Source of the DNA: Pyrocephalus nanus
Lineage: Eukaryota; Chordata; Aves; Passeriformes; Tyrannidae
Assembly: GCA_038380795.1 (NCBI GenBank)
Contig: CM076259.1
Coordinates: 73,776,200 to 73,840,199 of the forward strand
Direction: 5' to 3'
Length of the DNA: 64,000 bases
The translations under genes were made by a program, and so were the position numbers. Below the pieces are notes generated by a model. It made no database searches. It saw nothing but the letters and a program-made list of their open reading frames with translations, and was not told the DNA's origin. Positions 12,356 to 24,829 of this stretch are shown piece by piece. Numbering within the stretch: position 1 is the first letter of the stretch; each line of letters opens with the position of its first letter.

Positions 12356-12819
12356 TGTCCTGGTTTTAGCTAGAGTTAATTTCTCCTCAGTAGCTGTTCC
12401 AGTGCTGTATTTTGGATTAGGAATGAGAGTGGTGTTGATAAAAAACTGATTTTTTCTCTTCTAAAAATCACGTTTATCCTAAATCAATTACTTTTTTTCT
12501 TTTTTTTTTTTTTTTTTTTCACCCTTGTCTCATGCCCTGCCAGTGGGAGAGAGCATAACTGGGACAAGTGACCCAAGCTGATGAAAGGGATATATCACAC
12601 CATAGAACATTCTGCCAGTATATAAACTAGGGCGGAGTTACCCAGAAGGGGGGTCAATCTGAATTCAGAAAAGGGGATCTGGAGTTAGGCAGCTGGTGGT
12701 GAGCAATTGCCTTTTGCATCACTTGTTTCCTTTTTATTATCACTATTATTATTTTCAATTATCAACCTGTTTCTGTCTCAACATGCAAGTTTTACTTCTC
12801 CTCCCCATTCCACCCAACA
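12356..12819 (+). mobile_element. Solo LTR of an avian endogenous retrovirus, 3' truncated
   Basis: It begins TGTCCTGGTTTTAGC, continues 'agagttaatttctcctcagt', 'agctgttccagtgctgtatt', 'ttggattaggaatgag', 'gtgttgataa', a long pyrimidine tract (12490-12520), 'ctcatgccctgccagtggga', a U3 end with 'cagtatataaac', and finally 'tgtttctgtctcaac..caagttttactt' with 'ccccattccaccc'. This is the order of a very common avian LTR that I know from neoavian genomes. The last part of U5, from the usual GGGG run to the terminal ACA, is missing. No gag, pol or env sequence follows, so it is a solo copy. I see no matching target-site duplication, in line with the truncation. Confidence 0.85.
12619..12627 (+). 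promoter_or_regulatory. LTR TATA box
   Basis: GTATATAAAC lies at the U3/R position expected for this LTR family (family text 'gctcagtatataaagctggg'). It is a fossil promoter element. Confidence 0.6.
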
Positions 12820-15800
12820 TACTCAAGTCATTAAGAAATAAAAAAACTCATTAAATTTTATGACTCACATTTAAATTATATTCTATTAATACAGATAAAA
12901 TTACTAATTTCCTTTGTTATATCTTTTTGTGACTACAGTTACAGAGCCTAAACAAAATATTATCATGTGAGAACCACAGAAAGAGCATCAGAGTCTCCTG
13001 AAATTAATGTAATACCTCTTTGATAATGTAACTAATTTTCTCTAGAGGCTATCTGCAATTTGTTAACACACTGATTTATTTTCCTAAAGGAAAGTTCCAG
13101 TTTTCATTTCTGGTAATTTGTCACCTAACCACCACAAGAATAACATCTATAAATTTGCTCTGAGACCTTCTCATTCTAAGCACAGAAAAGTCATTTAGCA
13201 ATCATACTCAGAAGAGCTGCTATCTCAAAAAAATGCAACAAATACTTCTCTAGTGTACTATGCTAACAGCTCTCCATAATGGTTGCACAGCATGTGAACA
13301 AAACTCCTGCATACCACATATTTGTAAAATTATGATGACTGAATGTCACTTGTGATGCTTTCTCATTTCTTTTTTTTTTTTTTTTCAGAAATCCAAAAGC
13401 TCCAACTGCATTGCAGAAGTAAAAGGCCTAAGAAAATGTGAAATTCTATCTAAAGACAGCTCATTTTTATGCTGTCTGTGGTAATAGATGCTAAAACAAA
13501 ATTAATCTTCTTAATATTGTTGTTCAAACAATTATTTATAAATTACTACCATTTCAAAATAAAGGCAAAAGTCCCAAAGTCATTATACTGAAAGTTATTT
13601 ATTTCTTTGTGAATCTGCACTCCAAGCTAGCTTTCATTTTGCTGTCTTTTTGCTTTATAGAAGAAAATCACTATTCTAATAGTAACGTAGGACAACAAAA
13701 ATTAAATTAATAAAAATGAAAGTTTTATTATTTTTAGCACTAATAGCTTCCTTATAACATTAACAAAATGGCAAGTGTGCTGATTCCAGTACAATCATTC
13801 CAAAGTTGTTGAGTAAAGATTATTTTCAATAACAACATTTTTAGTAAGTAACCATTTTAATTTTTGTTTTAGCTCTAGTCATGATGATGTCAGCAGGGCT
13901 GAAAGCAAATGGTTCTACAGTCATCTAAGTCTTCAGCTGCTTGAAGAAATACAATCATAAAAACTGTAACCAGAACAGTTTCTTCCAGTCAGCTCCTAGA
14001 CTGTTCAGGAAACAAGTTTATCCACACTTAGTGGGAGACTGAACGTACTACTTCACATTCTGAAGATCTACAAGAAAATGAAGGCTTATCTAATCAAAGC
14101 TGGAAAAGAAATCCAGAAGTAATAAAATTTCTGAGTCAATAAAAACGTTCTACAAATGTTCTACATATTAGCAGGCATAGATGAAGTAGATATAAATCAT
14201 GAGTATAATGGTAACTCATCTCAAAACCATAATTAGAACAAAATAAAAGAATGTCAAAATTACTCATTGTGGCCCTGTAGAAGCTCAGTCGCTGAATTTA
14301 CTCCTGAAGTTCTCTGGACATCAAAGAGTGACGTATGCTGCTAAAAGGTACACCAGAAAGTTCATGCAGTGTCAAGAGCTACCATAAACATTGAAGTCTC
14401 AGTCACTTGATTAATTTTAGATTAAAAAATAGTGGAAATAGTGGATTGAAAAATGTAGAGTCCTTTGAGCAGACAACACTATAGAAGGTTGTCCCTTTCT
14501 AACTCTGCACTGCAAATTGCAGATGAAATATTCTCTAGTTTTCTCTCAATTTGGCTTGTTCATCTTCCATCTCTATACCATGTCTATGCAAAGGCAAGTA
14601 TTTCTCCAGTTTGCCAGCACTTTGATAGTGTTTACATTCTTGAAACATAGTTACATCTCTCAGTCCTCTTATTTAGAAGACAGTGCTGATCCTGTCTTCA
14701 ACAGATCACAGAGGAGCACTTAACTCACACAGCATTTTCTGAAACAGAAACCACCTACTTGGTGAGCTGTACCAACTTCTGAGCTAACATCAGAACATAG
14801 GTACTTCTGTCTATCATTTCTGAAAGAGTTCAAACAAATCCATAACTAACCGTATGTCCAGACATCAAATTTAAGTTAACCTAGGATTTCTTGTAGTCTT
14901 ATCTCATATTAACAAAATATTAATAAAAATTAAGAATATAAAAATTTTCATTATTTACCTGATTGTCTCTTGGGTAATACCTGGAATATCGGCAGACAAC
15001 TCGTAAATGACAAAGTGAATACTGCAAACTGAACTTTCAAAATTGAAAAAGACAAATGCAACAATGCTTGTGGTTTATCTGAGATAACTCCTTGCATGCA
15101 TGGTAAATTTTTGATCAGGGTTTACTTGTATTATATCAGAGAGGTAGAGTGCTGTCTTGTTTAAGAAATATGATGGAAATCTTTCCATAGAAACAGATAG
15201 TCCTGCTGTCTTCATTTCTGATATTTGTCTTTCCCTGTCTCATATGAGCTAGAAATCAAAACTTAAGGAAAATTCACCCTGCCACTCGGGAGACTAATGT
15301 GATTAGTCACCCATAAACAGAGTTCATAAGCAGTTTCATATTTCATGGAGGGTATAAAATAGTACAACAAAGTAACTTCAGAAAAAGTTTGCCTGTAGGG
15401 CCAACATGCTTTACACATATTTTGTCTCAGGAGCACTGACCACTATATATTCAAAATATTGCTACAGGCAAAACAGAGAATATTGCTTCTATGAAATCAA
15501 GGACTTGTTACTACCCTAAATAAATTATTAACAATGTAATCAATTTATAATTTATTGTAGTTTATTATAATTGATTAGTGCTACAGTTACACTAACACTT
15601 TACTCCTAAATAATACAGAAAAGTCACTGTAATATGCTTAAAAGTCATGCACAGGAAAATGTACTAGTATCTGCATTTTTACTTCAATCCTATTGTCACT
15701 CTTCCTGTGTCCTCTGGTTCATAAGTCGGATGTTGTAACCTTTCTCGAGCAGAAGGGTGATGGCTTCTGTGTGTTGTGTCCCAAGTCTACACGAGAAGTT

Positions 15801-17263
15801 TGATGTTGGAAATTAGGATTACTTCATCCTCATTCCTTGGATCTAACTGGGACTATTTTACTCATTTTCTCACTCCAGCCTTCTTCTTGGTCTTTGGTAT
15901 CCAGTTAAAGTTCAAAAGTTGTCCAAAAGCATCCCCTAGTCTCCACAGAGATTGAGGCTATCACTTGCTACACTATGACCATTTTACTTGATCAGGCCTT
16001 GATTCTATGTAGTATTCCTTGGACTGAAGGCAAAGCAAGGCAGGAAACAATTATTTCAGTGGTAGACAGTTGTTACACCAAGGTAAAACATTCCTTGTCC
16101 AAAGTGAGCCTATACTAGTCCTGAGATCTTTCATGGTAAAATCAATATGAAGCCTATCTTCTTGTACCAGCAATAAAAAACCCAAAGAGATAAGTAATAT
16201 TTTGCGGATTATAAACCCCTGCATATAGTTCTTCACTCCTGAACTCAAATCTGGAATGAGAACAGCAGTTTTACTGTTGAAGCAACCTCATCTGGAGCAG
16301 CACACAGCTTGGCTCAGAACCTCTGATATGCTGACTACAAGGATGCTAATCAGTCTGAACTGCTTGATTTGCTGGCCATTTCTCCTTGACTCATTTTTAC
16401 AAGAGCAGTGTATACATTGTGTCTATGACATGAAAAGCACGGCAAAAGCTGCAGTCTCACAAGATTTGAGCAGACTTTAGGAGAAGAAAAAGATTTTTGT
16501 TTTTAATGCAAAAACTGTCCCTTGTTAAATGTCAAGTCCTTCTCTTTGCAACATGTGGGAACTAAAGTAGTTGTAGCCTGGAAAAGAGGAAAAATAAATA
16601 AAATAAAGAGGAAAAAAATAAAAAGAAGAAAAAACCCCATTATGTTCCACATTAATAGCAGAAAAGGCTAAATAATTTGATTGAAAATTATAATAATTAA
16701 AAAATATATATTAATGACAGGCGGGTAAAATCATAATTAAATTCTAACAAACTCACAACTCAACCAACTGAGAAGAAAATCTGAGCATAAGATCCTCAGA
16801 TAAAGATTATTAAAAGTCAGAAACATATGTAATTTTTCCAGGTTTTAAAAATAATTTTATAAAATCTCATGCTTTCTCCATCGCAGTATATCAAGCTTCT
16901 TTGATGTTTTTATGGGCTGAGATTCCTAATACCTATTTTTGGTATTCACTGTCACTTACAGTAGCAGATGTTTGATTTGAGGAGGCAATTTGTTAAATTC
17001 TGAGTAGTAAATTACAGCCATACCGTACAGCTTGTTAAATGATTAGTATAATCACACACTTATTCTTAGATGTTTCACTTTTGGAACAGGTGAAATGTTT
17101 TGAAAATCTATTTTTTAACATGGACATTAGTAAAGCTGAAACATACCATATTATAATGACAAATCAAACTTATTTTCAAATTATTAATAATCATTTCCTG
17201 ATCAACATGATCATGCATGCATTTCAGTATTTTACTGTAAAATACTTCAAGAACATATATTTA
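12820..17263. other. AT-rich non-coding stretch within the inverted-repeat spacer
   Basis: No open frame exceeds about 75 codons and none resembles a known protein. Two small palindromes are visible: an imperfect hairpin at 15539-15575 and a perfect one at 17227-17245. No named repeat is recognised. Confidence 0.5.
17227..17245. repeat. Small perfect palindrome next to the inverted-repeat arm
   Basis: gtattttac, a central t, then gtaaaatac: a 9-base perfect stem with a single-base centre, 18 bases from the inner end of the right inverted-repeat arm. It may have helped the break that placed the repeat, but that is inference. Confidence 0.8.
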
Positions 17264-17564
17264 TTGCAGGAAGGTTGTTGAAAATCACAAGTTTTTCCAG
17301 AAACAACCTTTATTAAACATATGAATAACTGAAGAGCTGTTTCTTTTAACTGAATAACTGAAGATAAAAATACATTAGTAAAGTATGAAGTACATCTGCT
17401 CAAATATATATATTTATATATATATTTTTTTTGCAGGTGGTAACAGACAAAAGGGCTAACGTGTCAGTTTTCGAGACACCAATGAATCATCTAGATATTT
17501 CCTTGAAAGAGTTTCATAGGCACAATTATGTAGTTCTAGCAACAAATTCCTAAATGTAGAGTTC
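17264..17564 (-). repeat. Right arm of a 301-bp inverted repeat
   Basis: The segment starts ttgcaggaaggttgttgaaa and ends cctaaatgtagagttc, and is the reverse complement of 9359-9659 with three substitutions and no gap. Outside it the flanks (catatatttat to the left, atctttctcatccag to the right) do not match the flanks of the other arm. There is no poly(A) tail, no terminal inverted repeat inside the arm, and no target-site duplication, so it does not look like an ordinary transposon insertion. An inverted local duplication is the simplest reading. Confidence 0.95.
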
Positions 17565-20500
17565 ATCTTTCTCATCCAGAAATGGCATATCTTTGTAGGT
17601 AGAACCTGTAGGATTTCAGCCTTTATTAGAACACTGGTGACATCAAAACAGTGAAAAAAAATTGTTTGAGATCATAGAGATTGTGTGATTTTCCTGGTAA
17701 TACTACTTGTGCTGATTGTATTATTTGTAAAAAGCACAGAGAAAAATAAGTACAAATACACTGAAAGAAACATTGCTAATCTTTACTAAATTAAATAAAT
17801 AAACACGAGAGAATTATTGCTTTTATCTTGGAATACTATTTTCTTCTAAAGTCATGAATTTCTATCTTTATGCATTTCCTTGACATGCATGGATATATTA
17901 GAAAGAGAGGTACATGAAGTAATAATGTGAAAACAGAGTGCTTAAAAGTTTTATCTTATAAAGAAAATTTTTAAAAGCATAAAAATAAGGGTTTTTTTTT
18001 TGTTTTATTCTTTATCATGGTTATGTCCCTATGATATGTACAATCAATTGCTCTGAACATGACAGTACCTTTTCTCATGTTCCTCTTATTAAAATTACTG
18101 TAACTAAAGCATGACTTGAAATAAAAAGTCTATTTCTAGTTTAATTTAAAGAAGAATAAAAGCCCACACACCCCTTCCCCCCCGTATATAATTTCAACAT
18201 ACATATCTGAATTTCAGAAAAGTAAAATTAAAACTGAAAGAGGAACAAATTCATCTACAAATTACAAAATCAATTAGCGTTGTCAAGTCAAGGAAATCAA
18301 AACAACATTGAAAATAATAGAATGCTGCATCTTGCAAAAAAATAGAACAAATATTAAAAAAATTATTGATTACAAGACAAATAAAACAATTTAATTGTAT
18401 AAAATTCATTCTATAAAAAACAAAATTTATTTAGGAAGGCAATTCCTGTTGAGTTAAATACTAGCTTTGACTTAAGCTTCAAGTCCTGTATTTCTAGTCA
18501 GAATTTCACCAGAAAACTCAGAAACAGGAAACGGTGTGAGCATTCTTTATATCATGATTCTCAAGAACTTTTGTCTTTCTAACCTATCCTGGAAGCCTAC
18601 AGAACTTGTGCAATGGTACCATAGAAAAATTCTACAAAACATTTAATTACTAGACATAAGATAAATTTTAAACAAAAACTGCTTGTTTCATCCTGAACTT
18701 ACACTCTTCAGAAGTAGGTAAAGCATTTTCAGCTTTCAGAGAAAAGTTAAGCAAATCTTTCATGATGAAAGACTTAATCTCACCTCATAAGATGGTGTAA
18801 TAAACACAAGCTGTCAAGAACAGAAAAAAAGTCTTCCTAAAAACCTGTTTATCATCTGTTTTGCAAACTTTCAAATATGTTCAAACTATTTTCTTCTATT
18901 TTGTTTTGTTATTATGCACTATATAAGAAAAAATCTAGAAAAAACTTGGCTATTGAAATTTCCTTTTGGAAAAGTGGCGGAGTGCCCATTGAGAGAATCT
19001 ACAAATCCTTGCTTTTCCTAAAAGTGAAAAATCCAGTTAAAGTGATTTTTCCTTTTGCCACCACATCCTGGGGAATATCATGATTGCCATAATCATGCAG
19101 GTTATTTATTTTTCATATTATTATACTCCACAGTTAACCCATTAAAATGTTTAACTATAGACTGAAGCTAAATTAGGAGACTTATTCTGTTCTGTTTGGT
19201 TTACTTTTTGTGTTAGTGGTGTTCTTGTGCCAGTGTTCTTGCAAGAGTTAATTTGCCTAAACTCTTCAGGTTTTGATGTGGGTTTTTTTTTTCAGTTTCT
19301 GTTTTTCTTTTCCTGATGTTTAAATCTCACCTTCTTCACTTCCTTCCATTATAATTTTTTTTCCCCAATGCAATTGAACAAAAAAATCATAATGAATATT
19401 TTTACAAAGAGTTTGTTTTCTAGCACATTTGGACATTCACAATCATATTTTTCATCACAAACAAACGTGGGTGATAGCACCAACAGTTTGACGATCTCTG
19501 GATGCAAACACTGCCTTTGCAGACAGGTCTTCCATGCATTGGTCTACCAGCCTGTTACTTCACATGTGAATGCTGATGAAGACAGGTGGATATATGATGG
19601 GCTATGAATTAAAAATGCATTTAATCTCATTACTCATCATAAAATAACACATATTTATTTCAAGAAAGGTGCTTCTAAACAAAAAGATTCACTTCAAATC
19701 TTAAAGATTTGTGATTCTTAAAACATTTACTAGTGAAGCAGATCTGCCATGAACATGTAGGCCTTTTTCCTATAAGACCTTTTAAAAAACCTTTTAACTT
19801 CAGTTTCGCAAATGTAACAAAGTTTAACAAATTACTTTAATCCCTTCTTTTCAGCAGTGCTGTGTGCACATTTCTTTTAGTGAACTTAGAAAACATCGTA
19901 AGATACATGCTTGATACATATAACACATCATCATGGATGTCAGAAGAATGTGGAAGAATATTAAAATGATTTAATGGGAACACATTAGGGTTTCCAGTAT
20001 TTTAAAAAGGATGTTGACATAGAAAGACATTAGTGTGGTAGAATTAGGTGTCTGAATACCATGATTACCTCTATCATTTGATACACCATTCTTGTCCCTG
20101 TAGAATAAATATTTATAGCTGATGTCATAAAATTTAAAGTGACAAGAGAGATAAATATCTTGAGCTAAACTATTAAGAACATTTTGTGCTGACTTTGGGA
20201 ATGGGTATATGAGATTTCATCATTCATAGTGATTCCAAGATCAATGAGAATTCTTAGTTCATCAGTTAGCTATTATACTTTCTGATTGAAGTCATGTTAG
20301 TTGAGCAATGACAATAAAATAGATATGCTGGAGAAAACTAAACTATGGCCTTCCTAATATCATGTTAGGCAAATGTTATTTTATTTTATAGGGGTAAACA
20401 AATTTTTTCTTTGCCCTCCTTTTATGTTTATTGCCCTAGTACATGTGTGCATATTTTATATGTATACATACACGTGTCCATATTTTTCTAAATATATATG

Positions 20501-22439
20501 TGTGTGTTTGGGCATATCATATGTATATGATTAAAAAAAAGAAAAAGAAAAAAGTCTCTATCACTATAGGAAGTTGGGAGAATTTAGAAGATTAAACTTT
20601 GGGAGAATATTATGTGCCCAACATAGATGCAGACTAGTCATTTGTACATTCTTAAGTTGCTATGAATGCCATGAAAAAGTAACAAGTATCCCAAACCACT
20701 TTTGACATGAATATATTTTTCAGTGATCATTGTTCACCCTATTATGATCTTTTGGAAACCTTTTTATTTGATCTTAATGTAGGAACCTTCCAGTTACAGG
20801 GGAGCTAAAAGACATTTAGAAATGGCATTCATACTCCATGTATTCCTTATGGTTTTTCCTAAGTGATTAGCAGTGACTTTGATCACCTTAAAACTTATCA
20901 GATATAATATTAATAATTCTGATCTACTTTGGTATTAAAAGCTTCAGTTTAAAAATTCCCATGGTCAGAATACTGAAAATCTCAATTTACTGCAGAAAGA
21001 AAATTTTCTGATTATACGCTCCTCTTCAGTTCCAGGAACTTACGCTTAGAGATTTTATATTGAATAAAATAAGCCATGAAAATGGGGAGGCTATTGTAAT
21101 AAAAAGAAAATAATTTTATAACAGAGCTAAGTAGATAAATTCTTTATGCACTTATAGAAGGTTATATGGGGAATTAAGGTGCTTTTTCTAGCTGAATGCC
21201 CCAGAGACTATTCTGAAGACATCCTTGCTCACCAGCAAGGTCAAAGTTCCCCATAACAATTTTAGCAGAACAACTACGAAAGGAAAATTTTTCCCCTGGT
21301 TAATTTGATTGTTCACTACCAAGATAAGGAGTATAGCAAATGGATGAATCTGATAACATTCCCTGTTTGCATAATCCCGTTGAATAATTAATTTCCCACA
21401 CAGAAAATTAGTATTCTACCAGCAATAAATATTCAGATATTTGTCCATTCAAGAAAAGATGAAAACCCCAGACATCAGATCTTGAAAGCAGAGAGAGATT
21501 CTCAGGGCATCTTATATAGGCCTACCACAGCTGTCTTGGTCAAGAGCCAACTACAACCCAAACAGATGAAGTGGGCTTTGATCAAACATGAAAATGCAGA
21601 CAGAACCTGAATGATGATCCTTGGCAGGGAAAATGGATCAACAGATGACAGAAGAACGATGTCTACAAATACTGAAGAGATGTATCAGAATAAAAATCTA
21701 CTTGGTTGGAAGTCTGTGGTGATATCTGGCTTTGAAACCCACTCAATCACAGAGACCCAGGGAACACTGTCAAGCTGCTGTACAGCCTGCCCAGAGCTTT
21801 ACATGAACACATGGAGTGCTATATCTCCTCAGGCTGTGCTGTTTCGATTCAGTGGTATGGTGATTGAAACAGGTCTTGATTAATTGTCTCTGTGCCTATG
21901 TGTGTGTGTGTGTATATGCAGGTACTTGTAAAACTTCCACAGTTTGTTTCTTACTTGGCCCACTTCAAAAACTGAGTTTAGTAGTATGGCAATATTTGAT
22001 GTTCATTTTTCCCTCATGACAACATAACCTATCACTGCTATTCCTACTGCTCTGTCTTCAGCTTCTGGGAGTTACTGTACACTACTGTGATAAATAGGAC
22101 AGCACTTCAGTTAATTTAATATGCAACTAGAACTCCTAAAGAAATGCTGTTGTATTATCAATTTAATTTAGGCTTAGAGACAGTTTTATGCCTGCCATAT
22201 AAATGACTTATACAAATTCCTGGGTTTCTCTGGATAGTTTGAAGTGTTGAAGAAATCTTCCATTACTTCAATATCATTCTAGCAAAGTCAGGAATGCAGT
22301 GTCAATTTGTGTAGGCATTGTTTCACTCCGAAAATCAGGAATCAACAGACATCTCCCACAGATGATCTCTAATAACAAATTTAAATAGAGCAGAGTATTG
22401 GACTTGGTCACTATCAGGTCACTATTGTAAGTCCTCAAA
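17565..22439. other. AT-rich non-coding stretch, no gene recognised
   Basis: Frames are short (up to 90 codons at 21611-21883, no recognised domain). An alternating purine-pyrimidine stretch with TATG, CACGTG and (TG)n units lies at 20441-20530 and a short (TG)n at 21898-21912. The part around 21480-21900 is a little richer in G and C than its surroundings but I cannot name it. Confidence 0.5.
20441..20530. repeat. Alternating TA/TG/CA low-complexity stretch
   Basis: Short runs of (TG), (TA) and 'gtatacatacacgtg' alternate, a sequence type that can adopt left-handed DNA and is prone to length change. No function can be inferred. Confidence 0.6.
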
Positions 22440-23165
22440 TATTCATAATTAAGAGGAAAAATAAGTTTACATGTGGTAGGATCAACAGGGCACTTTTGGT
22501 CAGACACTCTGACCAACGGTATGAATTACAGTTATAAAGGCAAATTGAGCCAGACCAGCCTCATTGCCTTCCATGTTGAAATAAGTAGTTCAGTGGAGAA
22601 GGAAAGAAAAGCAGGTATTGTCTACTTTGGCTTTTGCCAGACTTCTGATACAAACACCCATCCTTCCATTGCCCCTGGAGACACACTGAAGAAATATGTC
22701 CTGGATGGATGGACTGGTAACTTAAGTGTGTAACTGGCTAAATATTTTTGCCCATAGAATTATGGTTAGTGATATAGAATCTACTTATGACCAGTTATTA
22801 ACCATTGTCAGGGGCTCATACTGCTTAACATTTTTTATTCATGACCTGGATAATGGAATGGAGTGTACTCTCAGCAAACTTGTGGATCATACTACAGGGT
22901 GGAAGTGTTGTATCTGTCACAATCAAGATGTTGAGGAAGTTGATTATCTTTTGATTTAAGGGAATATCTTACTCCTGTCTTACGACTACCTGATGGGAGG
23001 TACTTTCCCTGGAGGTGCACAGAGAATGGATTAGAAGCAAGAAATGCAATTTACATCAATCTAATTAGTTACAAGGGGGAAAATTATCACAAAATGGGTA
23101 GTCAGATGTTGCCTGGGGAGGATGTGGAAATTCTTTCCATGGAAGTACTTTAAATTTTACTTTAA
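22440..23165 (+). mobile_element. CR1 LINE, ORF2 fragment
   Basis: A plus-strand CR1 copy covering the RT palm and, after an internal deletion, the 3' part of ORF2. The first part (22540-22960) is described under the pseudogene entry. From about 22964 the DNA reads like the family text around 'ctctacaactacctgaaggg' (here cttacgactacctgatggga), then 'gcaagaaatgcaatttacatc', 'gggaaaattatcacaaaatg' and 'gatgttgcctggggagga' with 'gtggaaattctttccatgga', which stand for the segment '..NGHKLK..HFF..RV..HW..LP.EVVE.PSLE'. The 3' UTR with the terminal signature is absent. Heavily mutated, so old. Confidence 0.8.
22473..22959 (+). pseudogene. CR1 ORF2 reverse-transcriptase palm remnant
   Basis: Two plus-strand open segments (22473-22733 and 22726-22959) read a decayed RT. 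'TSLIAFHVEISSSVEKERKA' and 'GIVYFGFCQTSD' correspond to the family's 'NLIAFYDEMTSSVDKGR..' and 'IVYLDFSKAFD' (motif A). Next come 'LKKYVLDGWTGN', 'CNWLN' and 'FFIHDLDNGMECTLSKLVDH', corresponding to 'NIFINDLDDGTECTLSKFADD' (motif C). The catalytic Asp of motif A (YLDF) is Gly here, and the FADD box reads LVDH, so both metal-binding sites are damaged. Stops between the two segments confirm it is not functional. Confidence 0.85.
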
Positions 23166-24829
23166 TCAATCTGGTATAACTTCAAAGTCACACCTGCTTT
23201 GATCAGAGTATCAGAGCGATGTACTAGATGATCTGCAGATGTTTCTATCTACCTAAGTTATTTTATGATTTTCTGATGTTTTTGTATAAAAAAATTTAGA
23301 GGGGCAAGGGAAGTTTCTTTAATTTCTCAACCCTTAGCAGTCTACCACAATCTATGGGAAATTATGTTACTGAATAAACTGGCCTTTCTTATACCGTCAA
23401 TTTATTTAGATTTTTCTTCTTGCTTTCTCTTCTAACAGAAACTAAACCATAGTCAAATTTCTGCTATCTATGCACTACAAAATGTGTTAATGCTTCTCTT
23501 TCAAAAGTTAAGGGATTATGTTATAATAAAGTAATATGTCATTAATAGTCTATTTGGTTTTGCAGTACTATTCTGGTGGCTTTTGCTCCTGAATTATTCT
23601 TAGCATTTTGGAGTGGAGGCACTACAAAGAATGAAACAGGAATACAGTTTACTTTTATTCAGGACTCTTACCTAATAGGTGGAGAAATCTATCTCAAGAA
23701 CTTTTGAGGTATTTTAAACCAATTGGAATGTAATTTGATACAGAGTCACTAGGACTGTTCTGTATTGCCTCTACTCACCAAAGCATGTTAGCAATTTGGG
23801 ATGCTACAGAAACACACTTGGTACTGTTCTCATCCTTCCGTTGGCGTTGCAGAATTAGTAGAAAGAAATTTCCTTGTCCTTGTTTTCATTACACCTTTTG
23901 ACTGCTGGACTAGAACCAGTTTAATGCCTGGTTAGAGACTAAAATAAATTTTAAACTAAGGACTGATTGAATTTAAGTGTGACTAACTTATTCATTCTAT
24001 AAATCTCTTTTGACTTATTTTTTAGGCAAAAATAGAAGCCTTGGGTTTGTCAGGTTAGTACTGGGAGACATTACAAGGGAATGTTAATATAATGGGAAAA
24101 GACTAACAGTACCTATTTTCTGAGTCGTAGAGGGGCAAGGTAAATGGGCATAGGAGTTCCTCATATGACACTAAATTCCTGCGTGTGGTTTGATTTGAAA
24201 ATGTCTGCTTGATAATTGCACACGATATGACATTTGTTTCTAACTATGTAAAAATGCTGAACAATAATGAATGCTAAAAGAACCATAAAATTCACACATG
24301 ATTTCTAGCACCATAAAATTCACACATGATTTCTAGCTTTCACAACTTTTGGCAAAAAGTGAAATTACTGAAACTGGAGAGAGCCATACAGACTTCTGGC
24401 AAGAAGGCTAGGGGTAAAATTAGAGTGAAAAGAGAAGTTCTATTCATATCCTAACAGATGTTATAACGGTACAGGAATTAAAGGGTGAAATTCAGTTGCT
24501 ATTTCCTGGTTAGAATGTGGTGAGCATGCTCAAAACCTATTCTGTTATGATTCCCCATACACACAATCTGCAAGTGTAAACTCCTGTAAGGGTGATGGAA
24601 CAGAGGGTGGAGGAGAGTGGAGACACCACAGCCAGACTCTGCTGAAACCCTTGCAGGGAGGAGAACTTGATGGTACTTCATAGCTGATAAACAACATAGC
24701 ACTTGCCAACAAAGAGGAGAAAATATCTTGCTGCTGAGCCAATAGGTGTGACAGGATCTCCTTCTTTGGATGAAGTTGGTTCGTTAAAGCCTAAATGTAA
24801 TATTAACACACACCTCTATCCAAAAATTA
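23166..24829. other. AT-rich non-coding stretch, no gene recognised
   Basis: No recognisable coding or repeat sequence apart from the perfect 28-bp tandem duplication at 24282-24337. Confidence 0.5.
24282..24337. repeat. Perfect tandem duplication of a 28-bp unit
   Basis: The unit, which starts accataaaattcacac and ends gatttctagc, occurs twice head to tail with no mismatch. It is a recent local duplication of unique sequence, likely by replication slippage. Confidence 0.95.

Noticed and set aside
15539..15575. Imperfect AT-only hairpin (aatcaatttataa ... attataattgatt)
   Set aside because: Made wholly of A/T-rich words with mismatches; expected often in DNA of this composition.
9359..17564. 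A large DNA transposon with 301-bp terminal inverted repeats
   Set aside because: No transposase-like frame occurs between the arms, no target-site duplication flanks them, and the spacer holds an older truncated LTR and a CR1 scrap. Kept only as a low-probability alternative.
21611..21883. 90-codon frame in a slightly GC-richer stretch, considered as an exon or processed pseudogene
   Set aside because: No protein family recognised and no poly(A) tail or splice pattern that would support either reading.
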